Origin: Kineosporia rhizophila
GTDB taxonomy: Bacteria > Actinomycetota > Actinomycetes > Actinomycetales > Kineosporiaceae
Assembly: GCF_021277265.1 (NCBI RefSeq)
Contig: NZ_JAJSOH010000001.1
Coordinates: 310,001 to 374,000, forward strand
Length of the DNA: 64,000 bases
Direction of reading: 5' to 3'
Position 1 is the stretch's first letter; every line of letters begins with the position of its first letter. The notes beneath the pieces are model-generated. The model did not search any database. It saw only the letters and a list, made by a program, of their open reading frames with translations, and was not told the origin of the DNA. The position numbers were made by a program, and so were the translations under genes. Positions 25,492-33,558 of this stretch are shown one piece after another.

Positions 25492-27369
25492 ATGTCCGAG
25501 TCTGATCAGCGCTCCGAAGAACCGGCCGCCCCGAGCCCGGCGGGCACCTTCCGCCGCAGGCTGTCCTCCGTGCGCCGTTACACCGTCCAGCAGATGTTCC
25601 GTCGGCCCGAGCACCCGTGGCGGGCCGCGGTCCGGTTCGTCGTGTCTCTGCTGGCGGCGCTGGCCATGGCCGGCATCGCCGTCTCGATCTACCCCTACCG
25701 GACGACAGTCGCGAATGTGGACATCGTTGTCTCCGGTTCGGTGACCCCGGCCCACAAGGGCATCACGGTCGACTCCAGCCTCGGCTCGCTGCAGTTCCGC
25801 GACGTCACCGCCGTCCCACTGGGCCTGCACGTGACCCCACGGATCGACCTCGATGCGGTGCGCGAGGCCACCAACGGGGGCGCGACCTTCACCACCGACT
25901 TCCGGTCCCAGCTGGAAGACCGGATCCCCTCGATGGTCCTGCACTTCGCCGGGGCCGCGATCATCGGTCTGGCCGTGGGCGCCCTGATCGGCGACCTGCT
26001 GGTCGACGGGGCGGTGTCGGTCCTGGCCAACCGCGACCCGGTGCGCTCCGGCAGCCGGCGGCACCGGCTGGCCGCCACCGGCACCCTGGTGGCCACCTCG
26101 ACCGTGCTGGCCATGGTCGGCCTGGCCGCCACGGCCGGCCTCACCTACCGCTCGGACTGGTGGCAGAGGTACGCCGTCACCGGACTGCTGGCCGACATCG
26201 CCGCCACCCCGGACAAGCTGGCCGCGCTCGACGCGCGGGACGCCGGAGCGGCCGACAAGGTGCGCGCGGTGCTGCGCCTGCAGGACGCCCTCACCCGGCC
26301 CCCCACGTCCACCGACACCCCGCCCACGGCCTACAACGTCATGCTGATCTCCGACGTGCACCGTCGCGACATCTACAACTACCTGCAGGAGTACATCGAC
26401 GCGAACGACGTGCGGCTGATCATCAACACCGGTGACGAGACGCTGGTGGGCAACACCGCCGAACTCACCGGCAGCTACGTCGACTCGATCCGGCGGATCA
26501 CCGAGACCACCCCGATGATCTGGATCAAGGGCAACCACGACTCCGGCAGCGTGGCCCGGCGGATGGCCGACATCCCCGGGGTGACCGTGCTGGACCAGGA
26601 AGTCGTGGCCGCGATGGGCCTGCAGATCTACGGTGTGGGCGATCCCCGCACCTACGGCGCCCCCGGGGACGCGGGCTCGGACGACGTCGAGGTGGTCACC
26701 CGGGTACAGACCGAGGCGGCCGTCTCAGCCGTGGAGAACCTGAACCGCGAAACCTATTTCGACCTGCTCCTGGCCCACGAACCGATCATGGCCGACGCCA
26801 TGGCCACCACCCTGGGCCCCTCGGTCCGTGCGGTCGGCGCCGGGCACGTGCACAACCAGAACGACACCGCCGACCTGCAGTCCGGCGACCGCGACTACAT
26901 CCGGCTGATCGAGGGCACCACCGGCCTGGGTGGCCTGCTGGCCCAGGGCAGCACCCCGATGGAGTTCTCCATCCTCTCGGTGGGCACCAACTGTCAGTAC
27001 ACCCGGATCATCCGCTACGCCCTGGCCGACCCCGCCCTGCCCGACCTCACCCGGGGCGAGACCTACGGCAACAACTCGGCTTTCGACGTGCACTACTTCC
27101 AGCCCCAGCCGATCGACGCCGAGCGCACCTGCTCGGTCGACGACGGGCTGGGCGAGCCGGTCCCGGCCAGCGCCACCAACCTGACCACCGTTCAGGAGTG
27201 GTCCAGCGTGGAACTGTCCGACGACGCGCTGGCCACGCCCGACGAGATCACACCGGAACCGGTGAGCACGGCCGACGAGGCGGGCGACGCCTCGATCGCC
27301 GCCACCGCCGGCGACTCCACCCCGACCCAGGCGACCGACCCCTCCCCCAGTTCCACCGGCACGCCCTAG
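25492..27369 (+). CDS. Membrane-anchored calcineurin-like metallophosphoesterase
   Basis: This 625-residue protein has an N-terminal cytoplasmic stretch, a membrane segment at about 47-67, an extracytoplasmic region, two more segments at about 150-175 and 195-220, then a metallophosphoesterase domain. Its metal-binding motifs run in order: SDVHRRD (D-x-H), NTGDE (GD), KGNHDS (GNHD), LLAHEP and GAGHVHNQ (GHxH). After it comes a Thr/Ser/Pro-rich tail of about 60 residues. The number of segments predicts that the catalytic domain faces outward. The substrate is unknown; cell-envelope phosphoesters are plausible. The stop lies 3 nt from that of the convergent acyltransferase gene. Confidence 0.85.
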   Translation: MSESDQRSEEPAAPSPAGTFRRRLSSVRRYTVQQMFRRPEHPWRAAVRFVVSLLAALAMAGIAVSIYPYRTTVANVDIVVSGSVTPAHKGITVDSSLGSLQFRDVTAVPLGLHVTPRIDLDAVREATNGGATFTTDFRSQLEDRIPSMVLHFAGAAIIGLAVGALIGDLLVDGAVSVLANRDPVRSGSRRHRLAATGTLVATSTVLAMVGLAATAGLTYRSDWWQRYAVTGLLADIAATPDKLAALDARDAGAADKVRAVLRLQDALTRPPTSTDTPPTAYNVMLISDVHRRDIYNYLQEYIDANDVRLIINTGDETLVGNTAELTGSYVDSIRRITETTPMIWIKGNHDSGSVARRMADIPGVTVLDQEVVAAMGLQIYGVGDPRTYGAPGDAGSDDVEVVTRVQTEAAVSAVENLNRETYFDLLLAHEPIMADAMATTLGPSVRAVGAGHVHNQNDTADLQSGDRDYIRLIEGTTGLGGLLAQGSTPMEFSILSVGTNCQYTRIIRYALADPALPDLTRGETYGNNSAFDVHYFQPQPIDAERTCSVDDGLGEPVPASATNLTTVQEWSSVELSDDALATPDEITPEPVSTADEAGDASIAATAGDSTPTQATDPSPSSTGTP

Positions 27370-27372
27370 GTT

Positions 27373-29613
27373 CTAGGCCTGCGAGGTGGCGGGGCGGGCG
27401 ACCGGGAGCTTCCAGGTCACCCAGCCCGCGTCCTTGAAGGTCAGGGCGGGCTTCTCAACCAGCTTCCAGGAGAGCAGGGCCACCACCGCCGACAGGGCCA
27501 TGCCGACCGGGACGAACACCCAGAGGCTGAACGCGGCCAGACCGACGATGTTGAGGATCTGCAGCAGGGGCCAATGGTACACGTACAGCCCGTACGAGAT
27601 GTCGGTGCGCGGCTCCCACAGCTTCACCCGGGAGACCGCCAGGGCCATCAGGACGTAGCCGAAGGCCGGCCCGGCGATCACCCGGTAGTCGTCGAAGAAC
27701 AGCACCCCGACCACCATCACCCCGCCGGCGGCCAGCGTGAGCAGTCGGTTGACCGGCACCTGGTGGGCGTAGAGGTAGAGCACCGAGCCGATCAGGAACA
27801 TGAAAGACAGCCGCAGGATGCGCTCCTGGCCGATGTACATGATCTGGTAGTCGTTCAGCACCGTGACCACCCAGAGCGCGCCGACCGCCCCCAGCGTCAT
27901 CACCGGACGCCGCCGCAGACCGCCGCACACGCCCAGCGCGATGATCGAGGCGTAGCAGGCCGCTTCGTAGAACAGCGTCCAGAGCGAGCCGTTCAGCACC
28001 CCGGCCATCTCCACGTCGGTGGGCAGGCCGCTGATCCCCCACTGCCGCATCAGCAGCGAGGCGTTGCGGATCACGTAGTCGACCGCCGAGTCCTCGCCGG
28101 TGAGAAGGGTGTTCATCGGCTGGTCCTGCAGCCAGGCGATCAGCGGGGCCAGCAGGGTGGCGCTGACCACCAGGCACACCCAGAAGCCGGGCATGATGCG
28201 CAGGAACCGGTGCCAGGCGTAGCGCCGCACCGAGTCCAGCCGCAGGTAGCTGCCGACCAGCAGGAACCCGCTGAGCACGAAGAACGCATCGACACAGAGC
28301 TCACCGATCTCGGCGTGCCCGATCATCGGCTGCCAGCCGTACCCGATCACCGCCGCGTGGGTGAAGCCGACCACCAGGGCCAGCGAAAGCCGCATCAGGC
28401 CGAGATGGTTCGCCCGCGGACTGAACCGGGTGCCCAGGGTGTTCGGATCGGCACCCCGCCGGTGGGGACGCGTCTCCCGCCGCCCCAGAGCCTTTTTCAG
28501 CACACCGAGCGCGGTGCTGAGGCGGGATCGACGCGGCGCCGGCTCGCTGTGCTGCTCGCGGACCTCACGCCGCAGCGGGAGGGCGGTGGTGGGTGCGGTG
28601 GGTGGGCCATCCACCGTTGTGTTCACGGCATTCGAAACAATGGACGGGTTCTGGTCACCACCGCTGCGGATCTCACCGGCCGGGGTGGCTGGGGTGACGG
28701 GGATGAGTGGCACTGGCGCGGTGATCGGGGTGGCCGCGCTGGGGGCTTGGGTGGGGGCTGCCCAGGTGGACGGCTGAGCCGAGGCCGCCTGGGTGCGCGA
28801 CTGAGCCAGGTTCGTATCGGTGCGCGACTGAATCCGGGACGCCTCAACGCGCGACCGAACCGGGGTCGCCTCAATGTGTGACGGAGCCAGGACCGCATCG
28901 GTGCGCGACTGACCCCGGGCCGCCTCAGCGCGCGACCGGACCGGGACCGCATCGGTGCGCGACTGGCCCCGGGCCCCCTCAGCGTCTGACCGACCCGGCG
29001 CCGCCTCAGCACGCGACCGGCCCCGGGCCCCCTCAGCGTCCGACCGACCCGGCGCCGCCTCAGCACGCGACCGGCCCCGAACCCCCTCAGCGTCCAACCG
29101 AACCGGCGCCGCCTCAGCACGCGACCGGCCCCGAACCCCCTCAGCGTCCAACCGAACCGGCGCCGCCTCGGTGCGCGGCTGACCCCAGGCCGCTGAGGCT
29201 GGGGTCTGGCCCTTGGCCGCCGGATCGGGCGACTGGCGGTGGACCTCGTCGGCGAACGCCGGGGACGGCTCGTCGAAGATCTGCGGATAGTTCCAGCCCG
29301 CCTCGCGGGGGGCCTGCGCCCAGGCCTCGTCGGCGCTGGGGAGCCGCAGACTCGCCGTCCAGGCGGCGTCGTCGTCCTGCCGCGGGACGGGCCTGCGTTT
29401 CTCGGGTTCCTCTTCGGCCTCGAACGACTCGACCGGCTGGGCGGCGACCGTCTGGCCGGGCTGCGGGTCGATCACCGGGATCTGGCCGGTGGCCAGCGTC
29501 GCACCGGTGACCGGACCGGCCTCGAAGTCCAGCCGCGGGCGGACGGGGAGCGGCGCCGGCTCCTGGGGGACCAAGGTCTCTCTCCCTCCGGCCCCTTCGA
29601 GCAGGCCGATCAC
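27373..29613 (-). CDS. OafA/YrhL-type membrane acyltransferase with a long repeat-bearing N-terminal region
   Basis: This 746-residue protein has two parts. From about residue 395 to the end is an acyltransferase-3 domain with about ten membrane segments. Its first segment has the conserved Arg and His (GLMRLSLALVVGFTHAAVIG), the loop between later segments has RFLRIMPGFW, and it ends in LSWKLVEKPAL, as in OafA-like O-acetyltransferases that modify surface glycans. Residues 1-394 are hydrophilic and disordered-looking, with an 18-residue repeat at about 148-290 (pattern RAEAAPxRxDAEGxRGRS). Such a region is not part of the family. The start is GTG at 29613 with no clear ribosome binding site, so the true start is less certain. 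Confidence 0.85.
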   Translation of the reverse strand: MIGLLEGAGGRETLVPQEPAPLPVRPRLDFEAGPVTGATLATGQIPVIDPQPGQTVAAQPVESFEAEEEPEKRRPVPRQDDDAAWTASLRLPSADEAWAQAPREAGWNYPQIFDEPSPAFADEVHRQSPDPAAKGQTPASAAWGQPRTEAAPVRLDAEGVRGRSRAEAAPVRLDAEGVRGRSRAEAAPGRSDAEGARGRSRAEAAPGRSDAEGARGQSRTDAVPVRSRAEAARGQSRTDAVLAPSHIEATPVRSRVEASRIQSRTDTNLAQSRTQAASAQPSTWAAPTQAPSAATPITAPVPLIPVTPATPAGEIRSGGDQNPSIVSNAVNTTVDGPPTAPTTALPLRREVREQHSEPAPRRSRLSTALGVLKKALGRRETRPHRRGADPNTLGTRFSPRANHLGLMRLSLALVVGFTHAAVIGYGWQPMIGHAEIGELCVDAFFVLSGFLLVGSYLRLDSVRRYAWHRFLRIMPGFWVCLVVSATLLAPLIAWLQDQPMNTLLTGEDSAVDYVIRNASLLMRQWGISGLPTDVEMAGVLNGSLWTLFYEAACYASIIALGVCGGLRRRPVMTLGAVGALWVVTVLNDYQIMYIGQERILRLSFMFLIGSVLYLYAHQVPVNRLLTLAAGGVMVVGVLFFDDYRVIAGPAFGYVLMALAVSRVKLWEPRTDISYGLYVYHWPLLQILNIVGLAAFSLWVFVPVGMALSAVVALLSWKLVEKPALTFKDAGWVTWKLPVARPATSQA
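28957..29172 (-). repeat. 54-bp in-frame tandem repeat in the acyltransferase gene
   Basis: Four near-identical 54-bp units start at 28957, 29011, 29065 and 29119. The last two differ at only a few positions. More degenerate units continue down to about 28,800. The period is a multiple of 3, so each unit encodes 18 residues (about residues 148-219 of the protein). Confidence 0.9.
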
Positions 29614-29989
29614 GTTTCAGTTGTGGTCACCGGGCGGAACACCGTCATTACGCACCGACTGCACAACACATCTCGAAAATGCTGCTGGTCGCGATGTCAG
29701 GGGAAGATCAAGAAGCCATGAATCTGCCGTCAATCCGCAAAATCCGGACCCGGCCCGCAAGCGACCCTGACGCGACGTGCGATTTGGGTCGCAGACTGGA
29801 TTGACCGCAGGTCAGAGGCAGTTGCGCAGATCGGGGAGGCGGTCGGCAGCAAAAGGTTGCCGCGACAAGGCTCACATCCGAGCGTTAAACAATATTCAGC
29901 AATGAATGGGTGCCGCACTCTACGGAATGGGCATCACACCGAGCGTTCGTATTCGACCGCGGATTCAGCTGCCTACCCATTAAGCCACT
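29614..29989. other. 376-bp intergenic region with lower GC and no supported gene
   Basis: This stretch is visibly richer in A/T than its neighbours (for example AACAATATTCAGCAATGAATG near 29,890). It should hold the promoter of the acyltransferase gene on the minus strand and the end of the azlCD transcript. I looked for a tRNA or small RNA fold and saw none, and no ORF has a credible start. Confidence 0.5.
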
Positions 29990-30298
29990 TCAGGCCACAC
30001 CCACCAGCCGAAGCCCGGCAGCGGCACCCGCTGCCGCGATCACCACCACCGGAAAAGGCGCCTTCAGAAGCACCAGCAGCACAGCCACACCCACCCCGGC
30101 GGTGCGCGCCCAACCCGCGAAGGCGCCGTCCTGAATCAGGGTGGAGGTGGCGATCAGCCCGGCCAGGAGGACGGTGGCGGCCGAGGTCATCCAGGCCTGG
30201 GCGGCCGGGGAGAAGTCGTAGCGGCCGGCCAGCAGGGGACCGGCGATGCGGAAGGCGAAAGTGCCTGCAGCGAGAACGAGAATGGCCAGGAGAGACAT
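29990..30298 (-). CDS. azlD: AzlD family branched-chain amino acid exporter subunit
   Basis: This is a 102-residue protein with three or four membrane segments (LLAILVLAAGTFAFRIAGPLL, MTSAATVLLAGLIATSTL and ARTAGVGVAVLLVLLKAPFPVVVIAAAG). Its size and pattern, and above all its position directly after azlC, identify AzlD, the small partner in branched-chain amino acid (and analogue) efflux. ATG at 30298 overlaps the azlC stop by one base (TGATG); a longer in-frame start at 30340 lies inside azlC and is less likely. Confidence 0.88.
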   Translation of the reverse strand: MSLLAILVLAAGTFAFRIAGPLLAGRYDFSPAAQAWMTSAATVLLAGLIATSTLIQDGAFAGWARTAGVGVAVLLVLLKAPFPVVVIAAAGAAAGLRLVGVA

Positions 30299-31518
30299 CA
30301 GAGGCAGCCTTCGTGGGAAGGGGAGTTGTCGGGTGGGCAATCACCCGGCGGGCCCGAGCCTTCCGGGAGAGAGGAATTTCCGGGCGAGCGGCGACCCGGC
30401 AGGCCCGAACCTTCCATGGAGGAGGAATCACCGGACGAGCCGCGCCCCGGCCGCCCCGAGCCCTCGGGAGAAGGGGAAGCCCCGGGCGAACGGCGACCCG
30501 GCAGACCCGAGCCTTCCAGGGAGGACGAATCACCGGACGAGCCGCGCCCCGGCCGCCCCGAACCCTTCGAAGACGAGGAACCCCCAGGCGCGCGGCGACC
30601 CAGCAGACCTGAGCCCTCGGGAGAAGATGAAGCCCCGGGCGAGCCGCGACCCAGCAGACCCGAACCCTCGGGAGAAGGGGAATCCCCGGGCGAGCGGCGA
30701 CCCGCCAGACTCGACCCCTCAGAGGGAGAAGAGATCTCGGGTGAGCGGTGTCCCGGGAGACTCGAGACTTCCGCTGAGCGTGGCGTCTCCCGTGAACCCG
30801 AAACCTCGGGCGAACGCGGTTCTTCAGCAGGGCTTTTGCTCTTCTTGGCACGTCGCCTGGCCAGGGCGGCCAGGCCGGTCAGCGAGGCAAGCACCGGCAG
30901 GCCGGCCGCCAGCACCGGGGCACTGGCAACTGCTGCGGCGCTGCCGATTCCGGCTGCCAGCCGGAGGCGGCGGGTGTTCAGGGCGGGGAGCACGATGGCC
31001 ACCAGTACGGCCGGGAACGCTGCGTCCAGGCCAAGTGCGTCGGTGTCGCCGATCTGCGCGCCGAGCCCGGCGCCGATGAGTACCCCGAGATTCCAGCAGA
31101 CGAACAGGCACAGCCCGCAGACCCAGAAGGCGGCCGCCCGGCGCTCGGGATCGCGCTCGGCGATCGCCATGGCCACGGTTTCGTCGGTGACGATCTGGGC
31201 ACCCACCGCCTGCTTCAGGGGGCTGCGCCCGCGGATGACGTCGGAGACGCTGAAGCTGAAGGGCAGGAGGCGGGCGTTGAGCAGGAGGCCGGTGACCACT
31301 GCGGCGGTGGCGGAGCCGCCCGAGAGCACCGTGCCGACCGCGGCGAACTGGGCCCCACCGGCGAAGACGAGGATCGAGAGGGCGATGGGGATCCAGGGGG
31401 CGAGCCCGCCGCCGACCGCCACCGCGCCGAAGGACACGGCCACCAATCCGTCCGCAACGCACAAAAGGGCGATGACCCGGGTGCGCTCCCTATCCACCGT
31501 TCGCCATACTGAACGCAT
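30298..31518 (-). CDS. azlC: AzlC family exporter with a repetitive C-terminal tail
   Basis: This is a 406-residue protein. Residues 1 to about 215 form a normal AzlC membrane protein (SILVFAGGAQFAAVGTVLSGG and LLLNARLLPFSFSVSD are the family blocks; QIVTDETVAMAI is conserved). AzlC proteins usually end near 230-250 residues. Here a basic stretch (ARRRAKKSKSPAEEP) is followed by eight 17-residue repeats of the type GRRSPGxSxSPEGSGLx (256-391) and a short end with two Cys. The tail is Ser/Pro/Gly/Arg-rich and probably cytoplasmic and disordered. The ATG at 31518 is part of a palindrome shared with the divergent regulator gene. No strong ribosome binding site is visible. Confidence 0.85.
   Translation of the reverse strand: MRSVWRTVDRERTRVIALLCVADGLVAVSFGAVAVGGGLAPWIPIALSILVFAGGAQFAAVGTVLSGGSATAAVVTGLLLNARLLPFSFSVSDVIRGRSPLKQAVGAQIVTDETVAMAIAERDPERRAAAFWVCGLCLFVCWNLGVLIGAGLGAQIGDTDALGLDAAFPAVLVAIVLPALNTRRLRLAAGIGSAAAVASAPVLAAGLPVLASLTGLAALARRRAKKSKSPAEEPRSPEVSGSRETPRSAEVSSLPGHRSPEISSPSEGSSLAGRRSPGDSPSPEGSGLLGRGSPGASSSPEGSGLLGRRAPGGSSSSKGSGRPGRGSSGDSSSLEGSGLPGRRSPGASPSPEGSGRPGRGSSGDSSSMEGSGLPGRRSPGNSSLPEGSGPPGDCPPDNSPSHEGCL
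30346..30753 (-). repeat. 51-bp in-frame tandem repeat in azlC with a 102-bp higher-order unit
   Basis: Eight 51-bp units (17 codons each) cover the 3' part of azlC. Alternate units are more alike than adjacent ones: the pair GRRxPGxS.../GRGSSGDSSSxEGSGLP occurs twice in a row, showing duplication of a 102-bp dimer. The reading frame stays open in several frames, which creates long spurious ORFs on the plus strand. Confidence 0.9.
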
Positions 31519-31550
31519 GACCGTAAGGATGAACGTAACCTCATGCGTTC
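31511..31550. promoter_or_regulatory. Palindrome containing both start codons of azlC and its divergent regulator
   Basis: GAACGCATG (31511-31519) and CATGCGTTC (31542-31550) are perfect inverted arms 22 nt apart. Each arm contains one start codon. Only 24 bp separate the two starts, so promoters must overlap the coding ends or transcripts are leaderless. It is a natural operator for the XRE/cupin regulator. Confidence 0.5.
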
Positions 31551-32154
31551 GTCAAACAGAACGAGTGATCGGTACAGCGAACTGATGCTTCCCGACGAAG
31601 AGGCCCCGCTCGATCCCAAGGCCGTCCTGGCCACGGCCCTGCGCACCGAGCGCGAGCGCAGCGGCCTGTCCCTGAGCGAGCTGGCCAAGCAGGCCAAGCT
31701 GGCCAAGTCCACGCTGTCGCAACTGGAGTCGGGGTCGGGCAACCCGAACGTGGAGACGCTGTGGGCCCTGGCCACCGCGCTCGACCTGCCGGTGAGCCGG
31801 CTGATCGACCCCCCGCGGCCGAAGATCGACGTGGTCCGCAACGGCGAGGGCACGGCGCTGATGAACGAGCAGGGCGACTACGCGGCCTACCTGATGTCGG
31901 CCGGTCCGGCCGGGGTCACCCGGGACGTGTACCGGCTGAACGTGGAGATCGGCCCCGGCCGGATCTCCGACCCGCACAAGGTGGGCACGATCGAGCACGT
32001 GGTGATGGGCGCCGGGCGGGCCCTGGTCGGGCCGACCAGCAACCCGGTCGAGCTCGGCCCGGGCGACTACATGGTCTATCCCGGCGACGTCGAGCACATG
32101 TTCCAGGCCCTCACCCCCGGGGTCCTGGCCACGATGATCAGCGAGAGCCGCTGA
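31543..32154 (+). CDS. XRE family regulator with a cupin sensor domain
   Basis: This 203-residue regulator has a helix-turn-helix at about 30-85 (LSLSELAKQAKLAKSTLSQLESGSGNPNVETLWALATAL) and a C-terminal cupin (VELGPGDYMVYPGDVEHMFQAL, about 165-190). This is the layout of small-molecule-sensing repressors that often sit beside azlCD and control amino acid efflux. ATG 31543 is listed; ATG 31585 (MLPDEEAPLD) is a real alternative, because neither has a good ribosome binding site and the first 14 residues look unlike the family. It is divergent from azlC. Confidence 0.88.
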   Translation: MRSSNRTSDRYSELMLPDEEAPLDPKAVLATALRTERERSGLSLSELAKQAKLAKSTLSQLESGSGNPNVETLWALATALDLPVSRLIDPPRPKIDVVRNGEGTALMNEQGDYAAYLMSAGPAGVTRDVYRLNVEIGPGRISDPHKVGTIEHVVMGAGRALVGPTSNPVELGPGDYMVYPGDVEHMFQALTPGVLATMISESR

Positions 32155-32247
32155 CCGGACCACCCGCGAAGGCGAGATCCTGGACGGATCGTGCCCGAGA
32201 GCGTCCGTACGCTCGTCTGCGTCGGGTGGCCACTAGTGTCTCAGGGC

Positions 32248-32697
32248 ATGAGTGACGACCCCTTCGACCTGACCCGCTTCGTCGAGGCGCAGGACGCCGA
32301 CGGCACCTACCAGCGGGCGCTGGGCGAACTGCGGGCCGGGAACAAGACCAGCCACTGGATGTGGTTCGTGTTCCCCCAGGTGGCCGGGCTCGGCCTGAGC
32401 GCCACGTCGGTGCGCTACGCGATCAGCGGCCTGCCCGAGGCGCAGGCCTACCTGCAGCACCCGGTGCTCGGGCCGCGTCTGCTGGAGTGCACCACGACCC
32501 TGATGGACCTGCAGGACCTCAGCGCCGAGCGCGTCCTCGGCCCGGTGGACGCGGCCAAACTGCGTTCTTCGATGACGCTTTTCGCCTACGCCGATCCCGA
32601 GCGCACGGTGTTCCGCTCGGTGCTGAAGAAGTATTTCGGCGGGCAGGAGGACAGCGCCACCACCTCGCGGCTGGGCGAGGTCACCGACGAGGAGTGA
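32248..32697 (+). CDS. DUF1810 family protein
   Basis: This is a 149-residue soluble protein with the DUF1810 pattern: DLTRFVEAQDADGTYQRALGELRAGNKTSHWMWFVFPQ at the start, then ATSVRYAISGLPEAQAYL and MTLFAYA, with a helical C-terminus. The family is widespread and has no established function. ATG at 32248 is chosen because the family's DDPFDLxRFVxAQ opening begins there. The 3' end overlaps the convergent hydrolase gene by 17 nt. Confidence 0.88.
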   Translation: MSDDPFDLTRFVEAQDADGTYQRALGELRAGNKTSHWMWFVFPQVAGLGLSATSVRYAISGLPEAQAYLQHPVLGPRLLECTTTLMDLQDLSAERVLGPVDAAKLRSSMTLFAYADPERTVFRSVLKKYFGGQEDSATTSRLGEVTDEE

Positions 32698-33439
32698 GCA
32701 GCTCCCGCACGGCCTGGAGCACGGCGGCGGGCTGCTCGACGTTGGCCAGGTGCGCGGCGCCGGGCAGGACCACCAGGTCGGCGCCCGGGATGCCCTGCGC
32801 CAGCTGCTGGGCCATGGCGACCGGGGTGGCCACGTCCTCGGCGCCCGCGATCACCCGGGTGGGCACGCGGATCCGGCCCAGCTCGGCGCGGGTGTCGAAG
32901 GCGGCCAGGGCCTCGCAGCAGGCCGCGTAGCCCTCCGGGTCGATCAGTTTCTGGGCCTCGAGCAGCTCCCGGCCCAGTGGCGGCACCGGCTGCTCGAGCG
33001 CGAACCAGCGCCCCCGGGACAGCTCGACCAGGAAGCCCGGGCCCTCGGCGCGCACCCGGGCCGCCCGATCCAGCCAGGGCTGCGGGCTGTCGCCGAAGGT
33101 GGCCGAGGTGCAGACCAGCACCAGCCCGGTCAGCCGGGTGGGGTTCTCGAGCGCGAGCTGCTGGCCGATCGCCCCGCCCATCGAGAGCCCGCAGTAGGCG
33201 AAGGACCCGATGCCCAGGCTGTCGACGACCTCGATCACCTGGGCGGCCAGCCCGGCCGCGGTGTAGGGACCGGCCGGGGCGGGCCGGCCGTCGTGGCCGG
33301 GCAGGTCGAAGCGCAGCACCCGGAAGTTCTGGACCAGGCCGGGCAGCTGCGGGTCCCACATCCGGTGCGAGGTGCCGATCGAGGACCCGAGCACCAGGAC
33401 CGGGGCCTGCGGGTCGCCGTCCACCACGAAGTTGATCAT
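32681..33439 (-). CDS. Alpha/beta hydrolase, 3-oxoadipate enol-lactonase-like
   Basis: This is a 252-residue alpha/beta-hydrolase. The nucleophile is in CGLSMGGAIG, the acid in AGAEDVATP and the His in GAAHLANVEQP; LGSSIGTSHRMW is the oxyanion region. The sequence style is that of PcaD-type enol-lactonases, but no protocatechuate genes are present. ATG at 33439 follows AGGG; a GTG two codons upstream is possible. It is the last of a minus-strand series with the SDR and the racemase-like gene, which makes hydrolysis of a cyclic or ester intermediate a reasonable idea. Confidence 0.87.
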   Translation of the reverse strand: MINFVVDGDPQAPVLVLGSSIGTSHRMWDPQLPGLVQNFRVLRFDLPGHDGRPAPAGPYTAAGLAAQVIEVVDSLGIGSFAYCGLSMGGAIGQQLALENPTRLTGLVLVCTSATFGDSPQPWLDRAARVRAEGPGFLVELSRGRWFALEQPVPPLGRELLEAQKLIDPEGYAACCEALAAFDTRAELGRIRVPTRVIAGAEDVATPVAMAQQLAQGIPGADLVVLPGAAHLANVEQPAAVLQAVRELLTPRR

Positions 33440-33558
33440 CGCCACCCTGCTCGTCCGGTCACCGAACCTGCCCGTGCACCCGACACCCTACGCAGCAACC
33501 CGGCCGGATCGTGCGCCGACGGGTGGGTCCGGATCACCGCCGAATCCCCGGGACCGGC

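Noticed and set aside
29565..29580. DevR-like box GGGGGACCAAGGTCTC at the 5' end of the acyltransferase gene
   Set aside because: It resembles the boxes at 24412-24464 but lies within the reading frame and only one half is a good match. It would become relevant only if the true start codon is downstream.
29614..29989. Possible tRNA or small RNA in the low-GC gap
   Set aside because: No cloverleaf, T-loop motif or CCA-compatible acceptor stem could be built from the sequence.
28780..30753. Possible CRISPR array suggested by regular repeats
   Set aside because: The repeats are directly adjacent with no unique spacers, are in frame with the coding sequence, and no cas gene is present.
30326..31585. 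419-codon plus-strand ORF with regular Pro/Glu/Arg repeats, opposite azlC
   Set aside because: The repeats mirror the azlC minisatellite in another frame. AzlC has real membrane-protein family motifs; this frame has none and ends in antisense azlC sequence.
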